Positions 1-8,042 of a stretch of DNA of 32,500 nucleotides are shown here, piece by piece (position 1 is the stretch's first letter; each line of letters begins with the position of its first letter). The stretch comes from Symbiodinium natans. Taxonomy: Eukaryota; Sar; Dinophyceae; Suessiales; Symbiodiniaceae. Under the pieces are notes generated by a model. It was not told the origin of the DNA, did not search any database, and saw only the letters and a list, made by a program, of their open reading frames with translations. A program made the translations under genes and the position numbers. The stretch spans positions 205,001 to 237,500 of the forward strand of contig CAJNDS010002230.1 of the NCBI GenBank assembly GCA_905221605.1, given 5' to 3'.

Positions 1-180
1 GGGCCGTAGGCAGAGCGCACCAAGGCGGCCTTGCACGTTCCAAGTAGGTTGCCTAAATTGGATGCAGGGAAGCTGGGTTTGCGAAGCCTTACCTGGGACG
101 CCTTGCGCGGCTGCTGGGGCCAGCGCTGCGACAAGGCAAATTCACACCTGGGCGAGAAGAAGTGGGGTTAAGGATATGCA

Positions 181-193
181 GGAGGAAACCTCC
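181..193. repeat. 13-base inverted repeat, AAA loop
   Basis: GGAGG-AAA-CCTCC: two 5-base complementary arms around a 3-base centre. Single copy, the leftmost member of a family of eleven found only in the first 6.6 kb. Confidence 0.85.
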
Positions 194-708
194 TAAACTG
201 ATGCAATGAATCAAAAAGGTTCAAGAAAACGGAAAGATTAAATAGAGATAGAAACAAAAGTGCATGCAAACTAAAGTAGATCAAGATTGCCAGCTTGCTG
301 ACTGAAATAAAGAATTTATAAATGTAGTTTGCCTGAAGCGCAAGCTGCCCACAACTGAGAGTTCCATCAAGTGTGAGCATGCACGCTGGTGCCAACGAGA
401 TGATTAGCTGCAAACAATGCTATCTGGAGATCACTCCCTGCCTGATTGTACAGAGCATCGGTTGACGTCAGCCAAATGCAGCCTGCGTCACGAGCGGTGT
501 GCTCCGCATAGGGTAGGAGGGTGGGACCCCCATTGTGCAACACAGACTCAGGCATGATTTCTTCCTCGTAGCCGCTGATGGTCTCAAAAAGCCATCTGCT
601 TTTGTTGCAAGGCTAGACAAGTGATATTGCAATCCCTTGCTGGAGAAGCTCCATTGCTCTTGAATGCATAAAGAAGGTCTCAAGAAGATGAAAGATGCAA
701 GCAAAATG

Positions 709-721
709 GGAGGAAACCTCC
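709..721. repeat. 13-base inverted repeat, AAA loop
   Basis: GGAGG-AAA-CCTCC, identical to the copy at 181-193. Single copy in non-coding sequence. Confidence 0.85.
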
Positions 722-873
722 AAGTGAAAGAAGGAAAGAGACACTATTATCAACCTTTGTGCTAATGGAGTTCTGCCATACTAATGCATGACTAGTCAGG
801 CTGAGAGCCGCACCTTCAAAAGGGCCGATTTATGTGTTGAAAAGTGTACAGGGAATCGGCGAGGTGCAGGAAG

Positions 874-899
874 GGAGGAAGCCTCCGGAGGTAGCCCCC
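874..899. repeat. 13-base inverted repeat with degenerate adjacent second copy
   Basis: A perfect GGAGG-AAG-CCTCC at 874-886 is followed immediately by GGAGGTAGCCCCC (887-899), a second unit with two mismatches. The 13-base head-to-tail spacing matches the non-coding pairs at 1794 and 4077. Confidence 0.8.
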
Positions 900-901
900 A
901 C

Positions 902-1456
902 TCATGCTGTGAGACCTGCCGAAATGGTGGTCCACTGTGCGATCGCTATGTTCATCTCCGCATCCTCGGCAAAGAACTCATCACGGACCTGCCCAACCTC
1001 TTGTTGGTACTGAGCGTCAAGATTCGGGGGCAGCATACCTGACGTATACCGGAGAATTTGCGTCTCCCGATAGAAGCTCTCAAGTTCGGTGAGGATCACG
1101 ATGTAGTACCACGTTCCTTGAGTGGTGGGAAGCCCGGTGAACCTCATCTGGCTTAAGTAACGGAGGCTGATGCTCCGCAACTTTTGGCGTCGGGCAGCCT
1201 TAACTTCACGCCATTCATCATATCCGGTCAGTGACTGTGCTGCCCAATGCAGTGTCCTCAACCTCTCTCCTTGGAGCACCTCATGTGCGTAGTTCATGAA
1301 CTGGGCAAGGATTTTCACCTTGTGAGTGTGGAGGTACTCCGCAACCCTTGCGCTGGTAGTCTCGGAGGAAATACTCGGGTCCTCCGCAACTACCTGCTGG
1401 TGCACGAGAGCAACCAGGAGCGGAGTGAGCGCTTGCACCAAGCTAGTGCTCTCCAT
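902..1456 (-). CDS. Hypothetical 184-aa protein, last frame of the left minus-strand chain
   Basis: An open frame of 184 codons begins at ATG 1456 and stops with TGA at 902-904. I do not recognise the family. The protein looks soluble and helix-prone: it opens with a hydrophobic run (ESTSLVQALTPLLVALVHQQ) too short and too polar to be a clear membrane segment, then has a mixed-charge helical body rich in Gln, Arg and aromatic residues. There is no signal peptide, zinc ligand set or low-complexity tract. It follows the 650-aa ADP-ribosyltransferase/Tpt1-like frame on the same strand with a 423-base gap, so it may belong to the same retroelement-associated cluster. Support is its length, same strand and protein-like composition only. 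It could also be a chance frame. Confidence 0.5.
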   Translation of the reverse strand: MESTSLVQALTPLLVALVHQQVVAEDPSISSETTSARVAEYLHTHKVKILAQFMNYAHEVLQGERLRTLHWAAQSLTGYDEWREVKAARRQKLRSISLRYLSQMRFTGLPTTQGTWYYIVILTELESFYRETQILRYTSGMLPPNLDAQYQQEVGQVRDEFFAEDAEMNIAIAQWTTISAGLTA

Positions 1457-1879
1457 TGGAAACTCGAGTGTTGATGGCTGGATTCGAGATTAGAATGGCT
1501 ACTGCGATCGGAAGAGTGAGGCGGTTTCTTGTGGCGGGCAGGCATTGACCATTGCTAACAGGCATGCAAGAGCTATAGCTGAAAGCTGCACGGCTCAAGA
1601 ACAAGGACTACAGAAGGAAGCGCCTGCCACTGCTTGTGGGCTGCGCGACGCTAGGCGCACCTGGGCAATGAGCAGGTGGAGGATGGGGAAACTCCTCTTA
1701 GAGCATGTAAATAGAGACAACTCGTGCAGGCTGTGACAAAGTCTTTGTTGCCTTAAGCAGAGGGCGTACTTGCTGTCTACTTTAAAATGAAGTGGAGGAA
1801 TCCTCCGGAGGAAGCCTCCCGCTGCGAAAGTAGACCACGGCAGAACGAATTCGGTTCAGGTGAAACTGCTGAGAACGCA
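1457..1879. other. Non-coding gap between the 650-aa and 184-aa frames
   Basis: No gene motif is visible. The gap holds one pair of 13-base inverted repeats (1794-1819). Short plus-strand frames at 1545-1736 and 1787-2071 show no family features. Confidence 0.55.
1794..1819. repeat. Adjacent pair of 13-base inverted repeats
   Basis: GGAGGAATCCTCC (1794-1806) is followed without a gap by GGAGGAAGCCTCC (1807-1819). The first unit has the variant AAT centre, which extends the pairing to 6-base arms around a single A. Spacing is 13 bases and the pair is non-coding. Confidence 0.85.
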
Positions 1880-3832
1880 TTAGAAGGGCAGAGACTTGCC
1901 TGTGTGCCGATCAATGACAGTGCTGATGTGGGACAGGTCAATGGGTCCACGCGTCAGCAGTACTCCATTCTTCGCCCGACGCAGTCTGTGTCCACTGTCG
2001 ATCAAAGACGGCAGGTGGATCCAGATCTCCACGGAAGAGTCCTCCCTGAATCCTGCAGTTTTGGTTGGTGACAAAGACATATGTATGTCACGTCTTTGCA
2101 TTCTGCGCAGCTGAGAGGAGCGAATCTGCTGCCAGGCCCGCCAGCTCGTCCCGTGGACACCCCACTCCGGTGTTGTGGAGGAGGTCAGAACCTCATGCAG
2201 TTGATCGTCGTCCAGTGGAATGTCATGGCCTTGACCCTGTAAGGCTCTGATGTAGATTTCGCCGTCTTCCTCTGAGGTCATCTGCTCCATGCGGACCTTC
2301 TGTGAGGTTTCCAGTACTCGCTGTACTTCATGAACCGTCACTTCAGCCCGCCAAAATTGCCTGGAATTAAGAAGGCTTTTCAAGTTGGCATAGCCAGCAG
2401 CGTCTAGCGAAATGCCATACTTCGCTGGGTCATGTCTGAGAGCCTGTGTGAGGAGCTTGCCTATCATCACTCGTCTGGTTTCGTGAGCGCCCCGTCCAGA
2501 AAGCCGATCAAGAGTACCATCCAGATCTGCTAAACTTGGTGTGTGCTGAGTTGTTGGCTGCCAGGCATGCGCTCTTCTGCTTCCCTCTGGCTGCTGTGGG
2601 ACTTCCTGATGAAATGGAACCTGTGGATCTGTGCCTGCGGCAGCAGCGGCTGGTGACCAAACCCCCCAGGATTCATCACTATCATCTTCGGGCTGATGCA
2701 AGGAGGTCGGCAGAGCACTGTGATCAGAGTCCATTGCCTTGTTTACTCTCCAAGGAGGAACTGCGAGCTGCCGGGTGGAGTTATCATCATCGTGAGAGGC
2801 TGACTCCTTGGCAGGTTGAGAGGAGGATCTTGGTGGATTTCTGTATGAACTCGGCTCCTCCGGTCTTTCCCTCGCTATGCGTTGAACTGGGGCAGCTTCC
2901 GCAAGGGGGTTCCAGCCAGTCTGCACATAGGTCCCCAAAGGCAGTGAGTCTGTGATGTGAAGCAGCAGCGCCTCGAGCTGGACATAGTCTTCCCTGAGAA
3001 TATACTGATCCGTTGCTTTGGAGCCACGGAGAGATCCTGCAGCCTGGTCGAACGACACTGCGAATTTGGCCGCAACTGCTCGGAGAGACTTGTTGCCTTC
3101 TTTCAAGATGGGAAACCATACATGCGTCACATATGACTCTGCCTTGCGCTCATGCTTGCCGGAATGGATGTAGACTCCCGGGTAGCCCTCAAAGTATTGT
3201 TCACCTTGAGAGGCATCCTGGGACGGTTGCAACTTTCCCAGATACAGGATCGAGTAGAGCGATTCCAATTTTGTCCCATGATAGCCCACTCTGTCATCCG
3301 TGCCAGTGCGTCTCTGAACAACATCTCTTAGGGGGAAGCGCACCCAGCCTTCCTGCATGACAGGGTCTCCCAACTTTGCAGTCAAATCGGAGTTGCTCGG
3401 ACCTTTACGCGTTCTCAGAAATGTGCGGATAAAGATTTTGGCCTCCTCCATGACATCCTTAGTCGGATCCAACTGTTCACGCTCCTTGTGACGCTTGTTC
3501 CATGCATAGCGGCTCTGAACATGAGTGCTGGTGTTCCAGTCTGATGCCTGCCCGCTGGCCCTCTGATCAAAATCAGGAACCAGAAAGGAAATGGATTCAG
3601 CTTGTTCAGGAGCTCTTTCGGAGGAAACCTCCACGGAGGAAGCCTCCGCTCTCGGCAGGAAAGTGACAGGCTGTGAGGACGGAGCTGCCTTGGCCTTCTT
3701 ACCTCCTCTGTTGTGGTTCGGCTTACGCCGGGCCTGGCGCTGTGCGTCCCGCCAGCTCAGTGGATCCTTGCCTTGTTGCGCTCGCCTTCTATTTAAAGCC
3801 TCAAACTCATCATTCGTCAAATCACGTTCCAT
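1880..3832 (-). CDS. RNA 2'-phosphotransferase (Tpt1/KptA)-like protein with a second ADP-ribosyltransferase-like region
   Basis: 650 codons, ATG at 3832, TAA at 1880-1882. Residues about 452-650 match the Tpt1/KptA fold: ALRHDP (R466, H467), IYIRALQGQGH (R529), GVHGTSW (H560-G561-T562) and RRMQRRDIHM (R580, H584). These correspond to the Arg-His-Arg-Arg set that in known Tpt1 enzymes transfers a splice-junction 2'-phosphate from RNA to NAD+. The IRA.QGH motif carries two extra residues (QG). Residues about 165-310 contain a separate GYHGTKLESLYSIL motif (H185) followed by PGVYIHS (Y221), the layout of PARP-like ADP-ribosyltransferase folds; a third catalytic residue is not certain. The N-terminus is basic and the linker (320-450) is disordered, Pro/Ser/Gln-rich. 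Residues 63-72 are encoded by a pair of 13-base inverted repeats. It lies in the minus-strand chain downstream of the RT frames, so a retroelement-borne role is likely, not simple tRNA splicing. Activity is unproven. Confidence 0.75.
   Translation of the reverse strand: MERDLTNDEFEALNRRRAQQGKDPLSWRDAQRQARRKPNHNRGGKKAKAAPSSQPVTFLPRAEASSVEVSSERAPEQAESISFLVPDFDQRASGQASDWNTSTHVQSRYAWNKRHKEREQLDPTKDVMEEAKIFIRTFLRTRKGPSNSDLTAKLGDPVMQEGWVRFPLRDVVQRRTGTDDRVGYHGTKLESLYSILYLGKLQPSQDASQGEQYFEGYPGVYIHSGKHERKAESYVTHVWFPILKEGNKSLRAVAAKFAVSFDQAAGSLRGSKATDQYILREDYVQLEALLLHITDSLPLGTYVQTGWNPLAEAAPVQRIARERPEEPSSYRNPPRSSSQPAKESASHDDDNSTRQLAVPPWRVNKAMDSDHSALPTSLHQPEDDSDESWGVWSPAAAAAGTDPQVPFHQEVPQQPEGSRRAHAWQPTTQHTPSLADLDGTLDRLSGRGAHETRRVMIGKLLTQALRHDPAKYGISLDAAGYANLKSLLNSRQFWRAEVTVHEVQRVLETSQKVRMEQMTSEEDGEIYIRALQGQGHDIPLDDDQLHEVLTSSTTPEWGVHGTSWRAWQQIRSSQLRRMQRRDIHMSLSPTKTAGFREDSSVEIWIHLPSLIDSGHRLRRAKNGVLLTRGPIDLSHISTVIDRHTGKSLPF
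3620..3647. repeat. In-frame pair of 13-base inverted repeats inside the Tpt1-like gene
   Basis: GGAGG-AAA-CCTCC at 3620-3632 and GGAGG-AAG-CCTCC at 3635-3647, start-to-start spacing 15 bases. On the coding strand they encode EASSVEVSSE (residues 63-72) and leave the frame open. Confidence 0.85.
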
Positions 3833-4236
3833 GTTGAGGGCCTGATCCTATTGGTTTGAGAGAAGCTGCGGCATTGCATTGGGTCAATGAGCGAACTTCA
3901 ACCAAGCAGCTGGTGGGTGCCCCTACAGAGGAGAAAGCTATTGCCAAAACCTCCATTCTGCAAGAGAGCCCGGACAGGAGAGAGAGGACCTAAGAAGGAA
4001 GGAGTGGTTGCTACCCAGAGGGTGAGTGATTGCACTTGCTGTAATTCGGACACGCGTAGGCCGCCGACCGTAGCATGGAGGAAGCCTCCGGAGGAAGCCT
4101 CCCGAGCTATGCAATGCGAGTGCGCGCATACAGGCTGGGCTATGATGCAGTGATGGCAGAGGCTTTTGGCTCCCTGGTGCTGAAGACATCTCACACGAGG
4201 ACTGATTCTAATACAGGCCATCTGAGAAGCTATGTA
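3833..4236. other. Non-coding gap with a paired inverted repeat
   Basis: Between the 133-aa and 650-aa frames. No gene recognised; contains the double repeat at 4077-4102. Short frames on both strands overlap each other and lack motifs. Confidence 0.55.
4077..4102. repeat. Adjacent pair of perfect 13-base inverted repeats
   Basis: Two identical GGAGGAAGCCTCC units (4077-4089, 4090-4102) with no gap. Non-coding, spacing 13. Confidence 0.88.
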
Positions 4237-4638
4237 CTAGTACGGATTCTGAGCAGGCCGCCGCTGTGCTCTTGGCCTCACACTGCTCGACGATGGTCCT
4301 GGTAGCAAGACTCTGATGCCTTGGTAATGAAGAGTCCAGGTCAAGTAGTCCATCCGTTCAGAGAGAGCTTGGGTGTCGGAAAGACGATAGAGACGCTCAA
4401 TGTGAGCACCATAGATCTGGGCACTCTGAGCGAGCTGAGTCACCTCTGCATTCAGCTGCCGGACTTGCCCATGTAGTCTGACCTGATCCCGTTGCATTTC
4501 CTCGATGAGGCGAGCTTGAGCATCTATAAGCTTCTGGGCTTTACTTAGCGCAGTATCCAGCTCCCAAAGTGCCACTCGATCAGCCTCAGTGAAGATCCAG
4601 CCCTCTCTGGCATACATGCGTTCAGCTCGGTATGACAT
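4237..4638 (-). CDS. Small coiled-coil protein of unknown function, 133 aa
   Basis: ATG at 4638, TAG at 4237-4239. Residues about 18-75 form a strong helical, heptad-like stretch with regularly spaced Leu, Ile and Val among Gln, Glu, Arg and Lys (for example LIDAQARLIEEMQRDQVRLH), predicted as a coiled coil. The C-terminal 25 residues are basic, Pro/Ser/Arg-rich and probably disordered. A coiled coil with a basic tail is typical of RNA-binding ORF1-type proteins of non-LTR retrotransposons, but no specific family is recognised, so that role is inference from neighbours. It follows the 278-aa frame by 184 bases on the same strand. Confidence 0.55.
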   Translation of the reverse strand: MSYRAERMYAREGWIFTEADRVALWELDTALSKAQKLIDAQARLIEEMQRDQVRLHGQVRQLNAEVTQLAQSAQIYGAHIERLYRLSDTQALSERMDYLTWTLHYQGIRVLLPGPSSSSVRPRAQRRPAQNPY

Positions 4639-4822
4639 TGACTCTCTATTAGCCAGCTATGGAATGATTACGCGAGCAAGAAAAGCTGCTGTGAAAGAAG
4701 AAGAACATGTGCAGCTGAGAGAGGAAGGCAAACTGAGGGACAATCCTGCGCTTATTGAAGGCAGTGCAGAATTTTTTGCCTCTATGTGGAGGGATCGTCT
4801 CTAGCTGAAGGTGCTCTATGAG

Positions 4823-5659
4823 CTAGCTGCTGCCGGATGCCTGCTTTGCAAGCGACTTAGCTGCTGGACTACGCTGAACGCTCCCTGGCCTTAGTGAGCC
4901 TTCAATGGCTGCCCAGACTGCATTGTCCGTGAGTCCGGACAGGGCTTGATGGAACTTACCCTTGAGATGTTGGAGTTGGACCTGGATGTGAACTCGAACT
5001 GGGCCACCTGTCATCTTCTCAGCGATCGGACGTGAGGGCATGAGCCTAGAGATCAACTGTGGGTGCTGCGCAAGCTCCTCCAAGCACGTTTTGAGCAATT
5101 GAACGACGTCATCTGCGAGGACTGCCCTTCGTGCAGTGTCATGCACCGTCTTGTCTTGCTCCCTGCTCCACTGCTGGTAGACAGAGGCTGGAGCTTCGGT
5201 GTCCTTCACACGCACCACCCAACCCTCTTTCTCCGCATCCACTAGCACTTCTTCTTTGGTCTGGATCTGCTCTACTCTTTCTAAGGTCTGCTCCAAGACC
5301 ACTCTCATGGCTCGAGTTCTGAACGGAGTAGACAACTTCGAAGCGTCTTTGGACTTCTCCGCATAGATGCTCGGTAGGATGGACAGCTCACCGGTGGTCA
5401 GGTACATGACCCAGCTCAGTTCCTGCTGAAGCGTATTCAGCGAGTCCTCATGGTTGATGGACAACCTTGTTAGGGACTGGAGAACTTTCTCATGTGAAAC
5501 GCCTCGGCCAGTGCCCCGACCCCTTCCTTTGGCTTTCTGCTTTGGCATGTTCTTCGGTTCAGCCTGTCTGATCTTCTTGGTTGGAGAATCATCTTCATCT
5601 GGCTCATCCGCACGCTTGGACTTGGAGGGCGCTGACGATAGTGCAAAGGCCTGCCTCAT
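4823..5659 (-). CDS. Basic-tailed 278-aa protein, possible retroelement accessory/ORF1-like
   Basis: ATG at 5657-5659, TAG at 4823-4825. The start lies 16 bases after the stop of the RT/protease frame (TAG at 5676-5678), which suggests one transcript. The first 55 residues are highly charged: an acidic patch (DEPDEDDSP), then KKIRQAEPKNMPKQKAKGRGRGTGRG, read here in two parts as a Lys-rich run and an RG-rich run, the kind of tail that binds nucleic acid. Residues 55-260 are predominantly helical with no zinc ligands or membrane segments. I do not recognise the fold. A nucleic-acid-binding partner of the RT is plausible from position and composition only. Confidence 0.6.
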   Translation of the reverse strand: MRQAFALSSAPSKSKRADEPDEDDSPTKKIRQAEPKNMPKQKAKGRGRGTGRGVSHEKVLQSLTRLSINHEDSLNTLQQELSWVMYLTTGELSILPSIYAEKSKDASKLSTPFRTRAMRVVLEQTLERVEQIQTKEEVLVDAEKEGWVVRVKDTEAPASVYQQWSREQDKTVHDTARRAVLADDVVQLLKTCLEELAQHPQLISRLMPSRPIAEKMTGGPVRVHIQVQLQHLKGKFHQALSGLTDNAVWAAIEGSLRPGSVQRSPAAKSLAKQASGSS

Positions 5660-5675
5660 GGCTACCTAGCTGAGT

Positions 5676-8042
5676 CTATACTCTTACATAGAAGGCCAAG
5701 TAGGAACCTCGACATATTTGATCCGAGAGGAGCGTGGTGCGTCTTGGCGATTCACTATCATCAGCAAGGTACGCTACGCTCTCTCTCCAGAATCCCGCTC
5801 TGTAATGCCCAGAGTTCCAGTCTTCTCCGATATGAATGATAAAAGCATAGAGGCTAAAAGACACTGCTTCTGTTGAGGTTCCGTTATCTTGAAACATTGG
5901 CATCTCAAGAACTGTGTCCAACGCTTGTGGGCGAGAAGTTTTGATTTGCTGATCAAATCTTTGAATTTGCAGGCAAATGATTCTTGTACCCGGAAGCAAG
6001 GCAAACACACTACCCCTGTTCGTCCATTGTGTGACTGATTGCTGAAGAGTCGAGAGTGAGTCCGGCGGCTCGGGCAGATACAGAATCAAGCCGCCTTTTT
6101 CCTCAACACTTATGCGTTCCTCCGGTTCTGAGATATGAACTCGCGCCTCCCATTTATCTGATGAAAGATCTGGAATGCGCTGAGAGATATGCAACAAAAA
6201 TTGTGATGCATCCTCCTGCCTGGGTCGTAGTCGCCACCCTGCTAGCAGCGGACGAAGATGTCTCAACCTCCGAACATCCGCATGAGAGGATCTGCCATTT
6301 AGGGAACCTATTTCAGTTAGGATGGAATTTAAGGAAGGATCAGGGAACAGTCCATCTGACAAGAGAGAGAGAAGGATATGAACGACAGTGTGTGCATAGC
6401 AAAGTTGATGCGGATTATGATAAGCTAGACGCCAGGCAGCGTCTTGCACGGAAGCCGTGGGAGGTGCAGTGGCTGAACGACCAGAGACGCTTGCGGTGTG
6501 TGTCAGCAAAGAGGCTCGGCTGCTGGAGGAAGCCTCCCGGGAGGAAGCCTCCCTGCCTCTCTCCTGGCTAATTGGAGGATCTGCACGGAAGAGGTCTGGC
6601 AGTTCTACAGACTTGGCACAAGCTGCACTCATGGCATATGTCTGAAGCAGAACCACACATTGCTCTGCATGGCGTACTGGAGCGTCTACCAAAATGCGAC
6701 AATACCTACATTCCTCTTTTTTGTGCAGGAGGCGCTTATGTGTTCGCATGTTGGCAAGAATGGATTCCGAGGACTGTGCCCAGAAAGCGGGATGAGCTTT
6801 CTGAATGTGCTGCTTCACTCCTTTGTGGCCAACAATATATTGCCCACAGAGACTGCAGTTCGTTAATAGATGCTGAGTGACATGTCTCTTTTTTAGTAGA
6901 AGGTCAGGGTCCTTCTTAAGTTGTTCCTGCACGCTAGACTGATAGATCATAGCTATGCTTTCTGAACTTGTACAGGATTTGGCTCGTTCTTTCAACTCGT
7001 GCAGCTGAGGGCAAATGCCTGACTCCACATGTCTGCGAAGTTGATGCATTGTGCGCAGCTGCCTGTTGCATGCCACACATTGCGGAAGTCCTTTGCAGCT
7101 ATGCACAGTGACCTGAAATTTTGGGCCTAGCTGATTCGCACGCTGTCCCCCATGCTTCACCAGTGTATGGTGCTGAAGACCCTTGGCGCTGGAGAATTTC
7201 CGATCACACAGAGAGCACGGCACCTCCTGGACTGCCTCGGTCAGGTCCAATTGCATGCTCCGAAGCTCCTGTTGCAGCGCAACAATCCTACCTCTAAGTC
7301 CCAGATACCACTGTATGTTCTGATCCGGGTTGTGCTTCTGACAGGCATCTAGTGCGTCTTGATAGTTTTTCATCTGGCTGATCAAAACTGCTTGAGGAGT
7401 CTGCACCTTATATTGCTCGAACAGAGTCTTCGTGTCAATGTGGCTGTAATGCTGATGTTGCTTAAAGATGGATCTTAGCATCCTCGAGTATTTACTCTGG
7501 AGCTTCTGAAGACCTGATGAAGTGATGCCTGTGGCCACAAGCCCATGCAAGAGTGAGGATTCCACATAGACCCTCCAGATCTCCAACTTCTTTGAAGCAT
7601 CCAGAGCCTTAGTGGAGCACAGGATGTGTCGAAGTAGCTCAAACTTGCCTTGAGCTTGGGCGATCCGATAGTCAACAGTCTGGTCTTTGTAGGATCCATA
7701 GCTGAGCTGCACCCCTAGATATGTTAGCTTATGATGAATCGGAATCTTATGTCCTGAGGGAAGGACGATGTGCAGCTGCTTCTCTTTGCGCATCGTGTGC
7801 ATCTTGCGAAAGATGGACTGCTGAGTGCCCTGAACCATTAGCAAGGCTTTAGACTTCGTTGGATTGACTTCCAGCCCCACGTCCTCAAGAGACTGAAAGA
7901 GAGCCTCTATTCTGAGCAGGACTTTCTGAAGTTCAGGAAAGCTCGAAAAGGTTTCCTGAAGCAGGAAATCGTCCGCAAAGACCGTTAGGATGTCCCTAGC
8001 TTGCTTGCTGTCTGGGCCCCATTTCTGCTCCATTCTGCTCAT
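5676..8042 (-). CDS. LINE reverse transcriptase C-terminal half + four zinc fingers + USP-like cysteine protease domain
   Basis: 788 codons, stop TAG at 5676-5678. The ATG at 8042 is probably not the true start: the frame continues the RT begun in the 7996-10320 frame. Residues 18-29 contain RT motif C (LTVFADDFLL, D24-D25), followed by thumb-like sequence (LTYLGVQLSY near 107). Four zinc-finger motifs follow: C276/C279/H292/H297, C322/C325/H338/C344, C396/C399/H412/H417 and C445/C448/H458/C462. Residues about 535-788 look like a ubiquitin-specific protease. The Cys box is NPHQLCY (C548, with N543 at the oxyanion position five residues before), then QEDASQFL (609-616), IQRF (693-696), the His box SGHYRAGF (H746), YLADD (D761-D762) and a terminal GSYLAFY. 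These match USP Cys/His boxes in order, in a short form. A protease domain fused behind a LINE RT could process the polyprotein or act on ubiquitin-like proteins; this is inference. A 13-base repeat pair encodes residues 498-508. Confidence 0.82.
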   Translation of the reverse strand: MSRMEQKWGPDSKQARDILTVFADDFLLQETFSSFPELQKVLLRIEALFQSLEDVGLEVNPTKSKALLMVQGTQQSIFRKMHTMRKEKQLHIVLPSGHKIPIHHKLTYLGVQLSYGSYKDQTVDYRIAQAQGKFELLRHILCSTKALDASKKLEIWRVYVESSLLHGLVATGITSSGLQKLQSKYSRMLRSIFKQHQHYSHIDTKTLFEQYKVQTPQAVLISQMKNYQDALDACQKHNPDQNIQWYLGLRGRIVALQQELRSMQLDLTEAVQEVPCSLCDRKFSSAKGLQHHTLVKHGGQRANQLGPKFQVTVHSCKGLPQCVACNRQLRTMHQLRRHVESGICPQLHELKERAKSCTSSESIAMIYQSSVQEQLKKDPDLLLKKRHVTQHLLTNCSLCGQYIVGHKGVKQHIQKAHPAFWAQSSESILANMRTHKRLLHKKEECRYCRILVDAPVRHAEQCVVLLQTYAMSAACAKSVELPDLFRADPPISQERGREASSREASSSSRASLLTHTASVSGRSATAPPTASVQDAAWRLAYHNPHQLCYAHTVVHILLSLLSDGLFPDPSLNSILTEIGSLNGRSSHADVRRLRHLRPLLAGWRLRPRQEDASQFLLHISQRIPDLSSDKWEARVHISEPEERISVEEKGGLILYLPEPPDSLSTLQQSVTQWTNRGSVFALLPGTRIICLQIQRFDQQIKTSRPQALDTVLEMPMFQDNGTSTEAVSFSLYAFIIHIGEDWNSGHYRAGFWRESVAYLADDSESPRRTTLLSDQICRGSYLAFYVRV
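6525..6552. repeat. In-frame pair of 13-base inverted repeats inside the RT/protease gene
   Basis: Two GGAGGAAGCCTCC units at 6525-6537 and 6540-6552, spacing 15 bases. On the coding strand they read REASSREASS in the linker between the last zinc finger and the USP-like domain. Confidence 0.88.

Larger units (their letters stand above)
1..901. other. Non-coding flank with three short inverted repeats
   Basis: I see no convincing gene in this stretch. Open frames here are under 85 codons, lack recognisable motifs and lie on both strands. The only structure I can point to is three copies of the 13-base inverted repeat family, at 181-193, 709-721 and 874-886, annotated separately. It lies downstream of the minus-strand frame at 902-1456 and so could hold its 3' untranslated region; no polyadenylation-like signal or poly(T) tract on the plus strand was recognised. 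Confidence 0.6.

Noticed and set aside
4077-4102. Rho-independent terminators formed by the GGAGG...CCTCC hairpins
   Set aside because: No U-run follows, several copies are inside coding frames, and the context is eukaryotic.
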